Positions 31,860-39,914 of a stretch of 64,000 bases of DNA are shown one piece after another. Source of the stretch: Microbacterium testaceum StLB037. GTDB lineage: Bacteria; Actinomycetota; Actinomycetes; Actinomycetales; Microbacteriaceae. Location of the stretch: contig NZ_FNJN01000004.1 in the NCBI RefSeq assembly GCF_900104345.1, forward strand, positions 372,802-436,801, in the 5' to 3' direction. The notes under the pieces are model-generated. The model worked only from the letters and a program-made list of their open reading frames with translations, was not told the origin of the DNA and did not search any database. The translations under genes and the position numbers were made by a program. How positions within the stretch are numbered: position 1 is the stretch's first letter; the number at the start of each line of letters is the position of its first letter.

Positions 31860-33102
31860 GGGCGTACCCCTGTTCCATCGCGTCGTCCCACGCCAGGGCC
31901 ACGTCCCCGGCCGGGAGCAGGTGCGTCGCACGCCAGCCGGCGACCTGGAGGGCGTCGAGGTCCGCGTGCTCGGCCACGACGATCAGGACGGGAAGCGCCG
32001 AGTGCAGGCCCGCCGCGCCCAGCGTCGCGCGGTCCTCGGGCGACAGGCTTCCGGTGATCACCACGACCGGACCGAGCAGGGCGGACACGGTCGCCGGCAC
32101 GACGCGGTGGGAGGGGTCGTCGGCGCGGGCGCGCAGGCTCGCGAACCCGGCGGCGGCCGCTCGCGCCTCGACGTCGTCCCCGCCCTCGACGGGATCGGTG
32201 AGGAGCGTGCCGTCGCTGTCGACGACGTCGACCGTGTAGCCCTCGTGCACGAGATGGGCGATGGCCGACACGCACGCGGTCACCGCCGTCTCGAACGCGG
32301 GGTCGCTCCCGGGGGCGTGCGCGGCCTGCGACGACCACCGCGAGAGCGCACGGTCGATGACGACCGTGGCGGCGGGAGAGGATTCCTGCTCCTCCTGACG
32401 CACCATCAGGGTGTCCCGATGCGCGGTCGCCCGCCAGTGGATGCGCCGCATCGAATCGCCCGGAGCGTAGGGGCGCGCGACCAGGTTGTCGGCGCCCTGA
32501 CCGAGCTGCAGCGCCGCGGTCTGTCGCGTGCCGCCGGCCTCACCCGAGGCGGAGGGCAGGGGCGCGAGATCCACGATCGCCGGGGCCACCGTCACCGCGG
32601 TCGTGCGGCCGAGGGCGAGTCGCCGACGCACCAGACCGAACGGGTCGGTCGTGGTCACCTCGAGCGGGCCGATCGAATGGATGCCGCGCGACGCACCGAC
32701 CACGTCGTAGCGCACCTCGACCGTGCCGGCACCGCCGGCCAACGTGGAGGCGAGGGGAGCCGAAGCCCCCTCGGCGCGTCCGGTCAGACCCGCGGGAAGA
32801 GTGTCGCTCCACCGGCCCGGACCGGTGGGGAGGGCGCTCGAGAGGCCCGCGCGGACCACGACCGCCGCCGAGCCCCCGACCTCGGGGGTCTCGGGAGTCA
32901 CGACGCGCGACACCGATCCCGTCCCGCGCGTCAGCAGCAGAGCGATCGCGGATGCCGCCAGCAGGGCGACGAGCAGGGTCGCGAAGTACAGCAACTCCGG
33001 GATGCCGGCGCGTTGCGCGATGACGAACCCCGCGACGGCGAGGAGGACCGCCCCCGTGCCCCGGAGGGTGAAGGGCCACAGGCGCTTCACGCCGGCGCTC
33101 AC
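31846..33102 (-). CDS. DUF58 domain protein
   Basis: A 418-residue protein with two N-terminal helices (VLLAVAGFVIAQRAGIPELLYF; ATLLVALLAASAIALLL). The DUF58 signature is at about residues 215-255: GADNLVARPYAPGDSMRRIHWRATAHRDTLMVRQ. A von Willebrand A-like region follows (VVIDRALSRW). GTG 33102 overlaps the MoxR stop (GTGA), and its own 3' end overlaps the transglutaminase gene. DUF58 proteins are partners of MoxR ATPases. Confidence 0.92.
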   Translation of the reverse strand: MSAGVKRLWPFTLRGTGAVLLAVAGFVIAQRAGIPELLYFATLLVALLAASAIALLLTRGTGSVSRVVTPETPEVGGSAAVVVRAGLSSALPTGPGRWSDTLPAGLTGRAEGASAPLASTLAGGAGTVEVRYDVVGASRGIHSIGPLEVTTTDPFGLVRRRLALGRTTAVTVAPAIVDLAPLPSASGEAGGTRQTAALQLGQGADNLVARPYAPGDSMRRIHWRATAHRDTLMVRQEEQESSPAATVVIDRALSRWSSQAAHAPGSDPAFETAVTACVSAIAHLVHEGYTVDVVDSDGTLLTDPVEGGDDVEARAAAAGFASLRARADDPSHRVVPATVSALLGPVVVITGSLSPEDRATLGAAGLHSALPVLIVVAEHADLDALQVAGWRATHLLPAGDVALAWDDAMEQGYARVGR

Positions 33103-34151
33103 GGCCGCGGGGCGAGGGGGACGCGCACGCTCGTCGCGATCCGGTCCAGGGCGTCGGCGACGACCGCGGCTCCGGCGCGGCCGCCCGCGGCGGACCGGTT
33201 GGCGATCAGGCGGTGGGCGAACACCGGCGACAGCAGAGCGGTGATGTCGTCGGGGATCACGTAGGCGCGGCCGTCGAGAGCGGCGCGGACCTTCGCAGCG
33301 CGAACGAGCTGCAGGGTCGCTCGAGGGCTCGCGCCCAGGCGGATGTCGGGATGGCTGCGCGTCGCCTGCGCGAGGGCGACGACGTACTCCTCGAGCGCGG
33401 GGGCCACGTGGACCCCCCGGGCCCAGGCGATCATCGCGGTCACCTGGCGCGCGGTGACGACCGGCGTCAACCCGTCGAGGGGGTTCACCGCGTCGCGCTG
33501 ACGGAGCATGAGGGCCTCGGCCGCGGCATCCGGGTATCCCATCGAGATCCGCAGGAGGAAGCGGTCGCGCTGCGCCTCGGGGAGAACGTACGTGCCCTCC
33601 ATCTCGAACGGGTTCTGCGTGGCCACCACGAGGAACGGCGAGGGCAGGACGTGCGTGCGCCCGTCGACGGTGACCTGGCGTTCCTCCATGGCCTCGAGCA
33701 GCGACGACTGCGTCTTGGGGGAGGAGCGGTTGATCTCGTCGGCGATGACGATGTGGGCGAACACCGCGCCGGGGGTGAACTCGAACTGCCGCTGCACCGG
33801 ATTGAACACCGACACGCCGGTGATGTCGCCGGGCAGAAGATCGGGGGTGAACTGGATGCGACGGACGTCGGCGTCGACCGTGGCGGCGAGCGCCCGGGCG
33901 AGCATCGTCTTGCCGACGCCCGGGACGTCTTCGATGAGCAGGTGCCCCTCGGCCAGCAACGCGATCAGGGCGCTGCGGACGGCCTCGGGCTTACCGTCGA
34001 TCACCTTCGAGACGGATGCCAGGATCTCCCCGGTCAGGCGGGCGAAAGTCTCTGCGTCGAGAGCGGTGTCGACCCCGGGGCGGGCGGGGCCGCCGGCGGT
34101 GTCGGCGCGGCGCAGCCGCGTAGTCGCCTCGGGCGTGACCGTCTCGTCCAT
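33099..34151 (-). CDS. MoxR-family AAA ATPase
   Basis: A 350-residue AAA+ ATPase. Walker A is EDVPGVGKTMLARAL (about residues 74-88), Walker B IVIADEINRSSPK (about 133-145), sensor 1 VVATQNPFEMEGTYVLPEAQRDRFLL. ATG 34151 is used because the open frame upstream would cross the divergent ROK kinase promoter. It is the first gene of the MoxR-DUF58-transglutaminase operon. MoxR ATPases are thought to act as chaperones in assembly of protein complexes, often with vWA partners. Confidence 0.95.
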   Translation of the reverse strand: MDETVTPEATTRLRRADTAGGPARPGVDTALDAETFARLTGEILASVSKVIDGKPEAVRSALIALLAEGHLLIEDVPGVGKTMLARALAATVDADVRRIQFTPDLLPGDITGVSVFNPVQRQFEFTPGAVFAHIVIADEINRSSPKTQSSLLEAMEERQVTVDGRTHVLPSPFLVVATQNPFEMEGTYVLPEAQRDRFLLRISMGYPDAAAEALMLRQRDAVNPLDGLTPVVTARQVTAMIAWARGVHVAPALEEYVVALAQATRSHPDIRLGASPRATLQLVRAAKVRAALDGRAYVIPDDITALLSPVFAHRLIANRSAAGGRAGAAVVADALDRIATSVRVPLAPRP

Positions 34152-34280
34152 GGCATCCCTTGTGTCGCGGAGGCGGAGGCGCGTCGTCGCCGCCGTGACC
34201 CGATCGTAACCCGCGTCGCGGCGGCGGGGGTCGGAATACCGCGGGTGCACAGGCGGCACTCGGCGAGAGTGGAGCGCCCC

Positions 34281-34286
34281 TAGGAT
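34281..34286 (+). promoter_or_regulatory. -10 of ROK kinase gene
   Basis: TAGGAT, followed by a short leader with a GAGGAG ribosome binding site before ATG 34320. Confidence 0.5.
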
Positions 34287-34319
34287 CGGGGAGCGTTGGT
34301 CCACCCGAGGAGCCCGCGC

Positions 34320-35252
34320 ATGTCGCACACCACCCCGTCCCTGCCCGCCGACCCCCACGTGCTCGCCGTCGACATCGGCGGAACGAAGGTCGACGCGGCC
34401 CTGGTCTCGGCCTCGGGCGAGGTGGTCCGCGCGAGCGTCACCCGACGCCCCACCGGTCGCGAGAACGACCGCGACACGATCGCCCGCCACGTGCGCGAGG
34501 CCGCCGCCGCGGCGCTGGCCGCCGTGCCCGGGGCCACGGTGACCGCGATCGGCGTCGGCAGCGCGGGCCCGGTCGACCTGCCCTCGCGGTCGGTGTCGCC
34601 CCTCAACCTGCCCCTCGCGGCGGGTCTGCCCATCGACGAGGTGCTCTCGGGACTCGTCGACGGCCCGATCCACCTCGCCCTCGACGGCACGTGCATCGCC
34701 CTCGCCGAGCACTGGCGCGGTGCCCTGGTCGGCTGCGACGACGCGATGGCGATCGTCGTGTCGACGGGAGTGGGCGGCGGCCTCGTGCTGGGCGGTCGCC
34801 CCGTCAGCGGCGCCAGCGGCAACGCGGGTCATCTGGGACAGACCTTCGTCCGCACCATCGAGGGCGACGAGGTCGTCGCGGCCACCCTCGAAGCCGTGGC
34901 CGCGGGGCCGGGCACCGTCGCCTGGGCGAAGACGCAGGGTTGGCAGGGCGAGACCGGTCTCGATCTCGCCGCCTCCCACGCGGAGGGGGACGCCGTCGCG
35001 ATCGCCGCCGTGACCCGGTCGGCGACCGCGGTGGGGCAGGCCATCGCCGCGGCGGCCACCCTGTGCGATCTCGAGGCCGTCGCCATCGCCGGGGGCTTCT
35101 CGCAGGTCGCGCCCGACTACGTCGACCAGGTGCGTGCGGCCGCCCAGGCCGCCTCGCTGCACGCGTACGCGCGGCGCTGCCGCATCGTCGGCTCGGGCCT
35201 CGACGGAGACGGTCCGCTGCTCGGGGCGGCGGCGTTGGCGCTGCAGTCCTGA
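34320..35252 (+). CDS. ROK-family sugar kinase (no zinc motif)
   Basis: A 310-residue ROK protein. The ATP-binding motif is LAVDIGGTKVDAALV near the N-terminus. A second phosphate motif is IVVSTGVGGGLVLGG (about residues 143-157) and ASGNAGHLGQ holds the sugar-contacting His. The catalytic Asp is likely that in LALDGTCIALAEHW, where most family members have a NDAN motif. The ROK zinc-binding motif (CxCGxxGCxE) is absent; after GNAGHLG it reads TFVRTIEGDEV. It sits before a ROK repressor and a mannoside uptake operon and may phosphorylate the imported hexose. Confidence 0.88.
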   Translation: MSHTTPSLPADPHVLAVDIGGTKVDAALVSASGEVVRASVTRRPTGRENDRDTIARHVREAAAAALAAVPGATVTAIGVGSAGPVDLPSRSVSPLNLPLAAGLPIDEVLSGLVDGPIHLALDGTCIALAEHWRGALVGCDDAMAIVVSTGVGGGLVLGGRPVSGASGNAGHLGQTFVRTIEGDEVVAATLEAVAAGPGTVAWAKTQGWQGETGLDLAASHAEGDAVAIAAVTRSATAVGQAIAAAATLCDLEAVAIAGGFSQVAPDYVDQVRAAAQAASLHAYARRCRIVGSGLDGDGPLLGAAALALQS

Positions 35253-35288
35253 CGGTTCCGCAGAGGGTGGCGCGCTGATGGGCGGGCG

Positions 35289-35294
35289 TAATCT
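35289..35294 (+). promoter_or_regulatory. -10 upstream of ROK repressor gene
   Basis: TAATCT, 46 bases upstream of ATG 35341. This supports starting translation at 35341 rather than at ATG 35278. Confidence 0.4.
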
Positions 35295-35340
35295 GGACGA
35301 GAGGGCCCGCGCCGCGGACCGGCGAACGAGGGCAGGGGTC

Positions 35341-36546
35341 ATGCGTACGGGATCCAACCTGCCCGCCGTCGGGGAGTACAACCAGGCTCTCGTGCTGGAT
35401 CACATCCGCCGCTCGCCCGAGGGGCTCAGCCGGGTCGAACTGTCGGCGCGCACGGGTCTCAGCGCCCAGACGCTCAGCAACGTGACCCGTCGCCTGGCCG
35501 ACGAAGGGCTGATCGTCGAGGCCGGCAAGGTCATCTCGGGTCCCGGCAAGCCCCGCACGCTGCTCAAGCTCGAGCCGCGCTCGCGGTTCGCGGTCGGGGT
35601 GCACCTCGACCCGGTGGTCGACACGGTCGTGGTGGTCGACATGGCGGGTGAGGTCATCGCGCACGACGAGATCGCCCGCCCGGCGGTGTCGACTCCCGCC
35701 GGACTGGTGGATGCCGTGGGTGCCGCTGTCGACGCGATCGTCGAGCGCGCCGGCATCCCCCGCGAGCTCGTCCTCGGGGTCGGTGTGGCCGCCCCGGGTC
35801 CCTTCGACGCGCGCGGCGGACGCCTTCTCGATCCGCCCCTGCTGCCGGAGTGGCACAACGTGAACGTGCGCGAAGACCTCGGCGCCGTCACGGGCCTGCC
35901 GGTGATCGTGGAGAAGGACGTGACGGCCGCGATGGTGGGGGAGATGTGGTTCGACCGCTCCGATGCCCTCGGGGACGCGATGTTCCTGTACTACGGCGCG
36001 GGTGTCGGTGTGGGGCTCGCGATCGCGGGTGCGCCGGTGCGCGGACGCACCGGCAACGCCGGCGGCATCGCCCACGTGATCGTCGATCCCGATGGCCCGC
36101 CCTGCGCGTGCGGCGCTCGCGGGTGCCTCGGGGTGTCGATCGAGCCGCGTGTGCTGCTGGCCGAGGCCGGGTACGCTCCCGCGGCGGCCGGCGACACGCG
36201 CCCCGACCTGGACCGGCTCGTGCGCGACGCCCGTGAGGGCGAGGAGGTGCCGGCCGCGGTGCTGCGGCGGGCGGGGGAGCGGATCGCGCGCGCGCTGGTC
36301 GTGACCAACAACCTGATCGACGTCGACGAGGTCGTCCTCGGCGGCCCCGTGTGGGAGCGCCTGGCGGGGGTGCTGGGCGATGTCGTCGCCGAGCGCGTCG
36401 CCGTCGACACGGCCTCGACCGCGACGCGCGAGATCGTCGTGCGTCGCTCGAGGGTCGGAACCGACGTCGCGGCCGTCGGGGCCGCCTGCCTCATGCTCGA
36501 CGGCGCCTTCGCGGCCCGGCCGACGCGCATGATGATCGCCCTCTGA
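35341..36546 (+). CDS. ROK-family transcriptional repressor (NagC/XylR type)
   Basis: A 401-residue regulator. The N-terminal winged HTH includes VLDHIRRSPEGLSRVELSARTGLSAQTLSNVTRRLADEGL. A ROK domain follows with YYGAGVGVGLAIAGAP and the zinc motif CACGARGCLG (about residues 258-267), retained here though lost in the neighbouring kinase. ATG 35278 is also in frame. I use 35341, since TAATCT at 35289 would place the transcript start after 35278. It probably represses the ABC importer/alpha-mannosidase operon that follows, binding a sugar as inducer. Confidence 0.9.
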   Translation: MRTGSNLPAVGEYNQALVLDHIRRSPEGLSRVELSARTGLSAQTLSNVTRRLADEGLIVEAGKVISGPGKPRTLLKLEPRSRFAVGVHLDPVVDTVVVVDMAGEVIAHDEIARPAVSTPAGLVDAVGAAVDAIVERAGIPRELVLGVGVAAPGPFDARGGRLLDPPLLPEWHNVNVREDLGAVTGLPVIVEKDVTAAMVGEMWFDRSDALGDAMFLYYGAGVGVGLAIAGAPVRGRTGNAGGIAHVIVDPDGPPCACGARGCLGVSIEPRVLLAEAGYAPAAAGDTRPDLDRLVRDAREGEEVPAAVLRRAGERIARALVVTNNLIDVDEVVLGGPVWERLAGVLGDVVAERVAVDTASTATREIVVRRSRVGTDVAAVGAACLMLDGAFAARPTRMMIAL

Positions 36547-36606
36547 GCCCGACCCCTGGCGCGCGGAGCCGCGTGTTTCCCGATCGTTACATGGGCTGCG
36601 CCGTTC

Positions 36607-36625
36607 GGACTTGCCGAGTTAGTCC
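36607..36625 (+). promoter_or_regulatory. candidate ROK repressor operator
   Basis: Inverted repeat GGACT-N9-AGTCC overlapping the -35 of the sugar-importer promoter. Confidence 0.5.
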
Positions 36626-36639
36626 ATTTGATTTATAAA
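36611..36639 (+). promoter_or_regulatory. promoter of the sugar importer/mannosidase operon
   Basis: TTGCCG (36611-36616), 17-bp spacer, TATAAA (36634-36639). This is one of the most AT-rich stretches in the window, 45 bp before ATG 36684. Confidence 0.65.
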
Positions 36640-36683
36640 AGGTTCTGGCGACGTGGTGTCTCCACCCGAGCAAGGGAGCTTTC

Positions 36684-38042
36684 ATGAAGAAACTGACGAT
36701 GGTGACCGGTCTTCTGACCGCCGCCGCCCTGACCGCGGCCCTGGCCGGTTGTTCCGCGGGCAGCGGAGACGCCGGCGACGCGAAGACCATCCGCGTCGCG
36801 TACCAGACCACGGCGACCTTCAACCAGATGCAGACGCTGATGGAGACCGCGAAGTCGCAGTACGAGGCCGCGCACCCCGGCATGACCGTCGAGCTCGTGC
36901 CGATCCAGGCCGAGGGCGCCGACTACTACACGAAGCTCGCGCTGATGAACAAGTCGGCCAGCACCGCCCCCGACGTCCAGTACGAAGACACCTTCAAGAT
37001 CCAGTCCGACGCCGCGGCGGGGTACCTGCTGCCCCTCGACGACTACCTCGCGAAGTGGAGCGACTGGTCGCAGTTCGCCGACGGCGCCAAGCAGGCCGGC
37101 CTCGGCCCCGACGGCAAGACCTACGGCGTCTCGCTCGGAACCGACACCCGCGGCCTCTGGTACAACAAGGAGATCTTCGCCAAGGCGGGCATCTCCGTCC
37201 CGTGGCAGCCCAAGACCTGGGCCGACGTGCTCTCGGCGGCCGAGAAGGTCAAGGCGGCCGATCCCGACGTCATCCCGATGAACGTGTACTCGGGCAAGAC
37301 GGCCGGTGAAGCGGCATCCATGCAGGGGCTCGAGATGCTCCTCTACGGCACCGAGGACACCCTCTACGACATCTCCTCGAAGAAGTGGGTCGTCGGCAGC
37401 CAGGGCTTCAAGGACTCGCTGAAGTTCGTCTCCGACGTCTACCAGGGCGGACTCGGGCCCTCGCTCCAGCAGGCGCTCGACCCCAACATCTTCACCAGTG
37501 TGACCGCCGACTGGCTGCCGAAGGGCAAGCTCGCGATCGCCCTCGACGGCTCGTGGCAGTCGGCCGCGTGGGTCGACGGCGGCACCGCCCCGTGGCCCGC
37601 GTGGAGCGACACGCTCGGCATCGCCGCGATGCCCACCCAGAACGGTCAGGCGCCCGGCACCACGAGCATGTCGGGCGGGTGGACGCTCGCCATCGGCAAG
37701 AACACCAAGAACGCGGACGCCGCCTGGGACTTCCTCTCCACCGCGGTGAACAAGGACAACGCCACGTCTTACGACATCAACAACAGCCAGATCGCCGTGC
37801 GCGCCGACGTCGCCCAGTCCAGCGAGTACCTCGACGCCAACCCGAGCTTCGAGACCTTCTCGAGCTTCGTCGACACCACCCACTTCCGCCCGGCGACCGA
37901 GGACTACGACAAGATCTCGAACCAGATCCAGGTCGCGATGGAAGCCGTCATGACCGGGCAGTCCAGCGTCGACGACGCCGCCGCAGCCTACGACCAGGCC
38001 GTCATCGGCATCGTCGGTCAAGACAACACCCAGCAGGGCTGA
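36684..38042 (+). CDS. ABC sugar transporter substrate-binding lipoprotein
   Basis: A 452-residue family-1 extracellular binding protein. The signal peptide ends in the lipobox LAGC (Cys about 23). The SBP_bac_1 features include TAPDVQYEDTFKIQSDAAAGYLLPLDDYL, GLWYNKEIFAKAGI, and a C-terminal FRPATEDYDKISNQIQVAMEAVMTGQ. It captures an oligosaccharide at the outer face of the membrane. It is followed directly by two permease genes and a GH38 alpha-mannosidase, so an alpha-mannoside is the likely ligand. The promoter carries a strong operator-like dyad. Confidence 0.93.
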   Translation: MKKLTMVTGLLTAAALTAALAGCSAGSGDAGDAKTIRVAYQTTATFNQMQTLMETAKSQYEAAHPGMTVELVPIQAEGADYYTKLALMNKSASTAPDVQYEDTFKIQSDAAAGYLLPLDDYLAKWSDWSQFADGAKQAGLGPDGKTYGVSLGTDTRGLWYNKEIFAKAGISVPWQPKTWADVLSAAEKVKAADPDVIPMNVYSGKTAGEAASMQGLEMLLYGTEDTLYDISSKKWVVGSQGFKDSLKFVSDVYQGGLGPSLQQALDPNIFTSVTADWLPKGKLAIALDGSWQSAAWVDGGTAPWPAWSDTLGIAAMPTQNGQAPGTTSMSGGWTLAIGKNTKNADAAWDFLSTAVNKDNATSYDINNSQIAVRADVAQSSEYLDANPSFETFSSFVDTTHFRPATEDYDKISNQIQVAMEAVMTGQSSVDDAAAAYDQAVIGIVGQDNTQQG

Positions 38043-38044
38043 TC

Positions 38045-38977
38045 GTGACCGCCCTGGCTCAGACCGGGGCGACCGGAACCGACCGGAGGTCGCGCGCCAC
38101 CACGCGCGGCCTCCGGTCCTCGGCCCGGGCGCTCCCGCTCCTTCCCGCAGCGCTGCTGCTCGCGGTGTTCCTGCTCGGACCGATCCTCGTGTCGCTGTGG
38201 GGCTCGCTCACCAATGCGACCCTGTCGGGCTCGACCGCCGTCGCGAGCCAGTTCATCGGCCTCGACAACTACACCCAGCTCTTCAAGGCCCCCGACTTCC
38301 CCGTGGCGGTCGTCAACACGATCGTGTTCGTGTTCTTCTCGGCCGTGATCGGTCAGAACATCCTGGGGCTCGCCCTGGCCCTCATGATGCGCTCGGGCAA
38401 TCGCGTCGTCACCGCGGTGGTCGGCACGATCGTCGTCACCGCGTGGGTCCTGCCCGAGATCGTCGCGGCCTTCGCCGCGTACGCGTTCTTCCGCGACAAC
38501 GGAACCCTGAACGTGATCCTCGGCTTCTTCGGTCTCGACCCCGTCAGCTGGCTCTTCACGATGCCGGTGCTCATGGTCATCTTCGCCAACATCTGGCGCG
38601 GGACGGCGTTCTCGATGATGGTCTACTCGGCGGCCCTCGCCGACGTGCCGCCCGAGATCACCGAGGCGGCCGAGGTCGACGGGGCGAGCGGCATCAAGCG
38701 CCTCTTCCTCATCACGATCCCCATGATCCGCTCGACCATCGGCACGAACTCGATGATCGTGACGCTGCAGACCCTGTCGGTCTTCACGCTGATCTTCGTC
38801 ATGACCGGCGGTGGCCCCGGCACCAAGAGCACGACGCTGCCGATCCTCGCCTACCAGCAGGGTCTGAAGTTCGGCGAGCTCGGCTACGGCACCGCGATCG
38901 CCACGATCATGCTGCTCATCGGCGCGATCTTCTCGTTCTTCTACGTCCGCGCTCTGCGCGAGGAGGTCTCGTCATGA
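38045..38977 (+). CDS. ABC sugar transporter permease 1 (MalF type)
   Basis: A 310-residue inner-membrane permease with six helices. The EAA motif that contacts the ATPase is EITEAAEVDGASGIKRLFLITIPMI (about residues 202-226). GTG 38045 is two bases after the binding-protein stop. It overlaps the second permease start (ATGA). No ATPase gene is present in the operon, so a shared MsiK-type ATPase elsewhere is likely, as is known for actinobacterial sugar importers. Confidence 0.93.
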   Translation: MTALAQTGATGTDRRSRATTRGLRSSARALPLLPAALLLAVFLLGPILVSLWGSLTNATLSGSTAVASQFIGLDNYTQLFKAPDFPVAVVNTIVFVFFSAVIGQNILGLALALMMRSGNRVVTAVVGTIVVTAWVLPEIVAAFAAYAFFRDNGTLNVILGFFGLDPVSWLFTMPVLMVIFANIWRGTAFSMMVYSAALADVPPEITEAAEVDGASGIKRLFLITIPMIRSTIGTNSMIVTLQTLSVFTLIFVMTGGGPGTKSTTLPILAYQQGLKFGELGYGTAIATIMLLIGAIFSFFYVRALREEVSS

Positions 38978-39885
38978 CCACCGCCACCCTCCCCGAGGTG
39001 ACCGGAGCGCGCGTCCGCTCGGCCCGCCGCGCCCCCGCGCGCAAGAAGGCGTCGCTGTCGTCGCCGCGCACGCGCGCCCTCCGCGTCGTCGCCAACACGC
39101 TCCTGATCGTGGTCGGCATCCTGTTCGTGGTCCCGCTCGTGTGGCTCGTCACGGCCTCGCTCGACGCGCAGCCCACGCTGGCGATCAAGATGCCCGAGGT
39201 CGTCACCCTCGACAACTTCGCGGCCGTGATGAAGCCCGACCTGCTCTTCCAGCCCCTGTGGAACAGCGTGCTTCTGGCCGGGGGCACCTCGATCGCCACG
39301 GTCGTGCTCGCCTCGCTGGCGGCCTACCCGCTCTCGCGGTACAAGATGCGCGTCGGCAAGCCCTTCCTCTACGCGGTGCTGTTCGGCACGTGCCTTCCGA
39401 TCACGGCGATCATGGTGCCCGTCTACAGCCTGTTCGTCCAGCTCAACCTGATCGACTCGATCGGCGGCACGATCCTCTTCCTCACCGCGAGCGCCCTGCC
39501 GATCGCGATCTGGATGATGAAGAACTTCATGGACGGGGTTCCCGTCGAGCTCGAGCACGCGGCCTGGATGGACGGCGCGGGGTCGATGCGCACGCTCGTG
39601 CAGATCGTGCTGCCCCTCATGCGCCCGGGCATCGCGGTGGTGTTCATCTTCACCTTCATCCAGGCGTGGGGGAACTTCTTCGTCCCCTTCGTGCTGCTGC
39701 TCAGCCCCGACTACCAGCCGGCCGCCGTCAGCATCTTCAACTTCTTCGGGTCGTTCGGAGCCGTGGCCTACGGCCAGCTCGCGGCCTACTCGATCGTCTA
39801 CTCCCTTCCGGTGCTCGGCCTGTACGTCCTCGTGCAGCGCGGACTCGGCGGCCCGTCGGCTCTCGCCGGCGCGGTCAAGGGCTGA
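38974..39885 (+). CDS. ABC sugar transporter permease 2 (MalG type)
   Basis: A 303-residue permease with six helices. An unusually long Arg/Lys-rich N-terminus (RRAPARKKASLSSPRTRALR) precedes the first helix. The EAA motif is VELEHAAWMDGAGSMRTLVQIVLPLM. ATG 38974 overlaps the previous stop. It pairs with permease 1 to form the channel. Confidence 0.93.
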   Translation: MTTATLPEVTGARVRSARRAPARKKASLSSPRTRALRVVANTLLIVVGILFVVPLVWLVTASLDAQPTLAIKMPEVVTLDNFAAVMKPDLLFQPLWNSVLLAGGTSIATVVLASLAAYPLSRYKMRVGKPFLYAVLFGTCLPITAIMVPVYSLFVQLNLIDSIGGTILFLTASALPIAIWMMKNFMDGVPVELEHAAWMDGAGSMRTLVQIVLPLMRPGIAVVFIFTFIQAWGNFFVPFVLLLSPDYQPAAVSIFNFFGSFGAVAYGQLAAYSIVYSLPVLGLYVLVQRGLGGPSALAGAVKG

Positions 39886-39914
39886 CCCGTCCCCCCAGAC
39901 AAGGAACCCACTTC

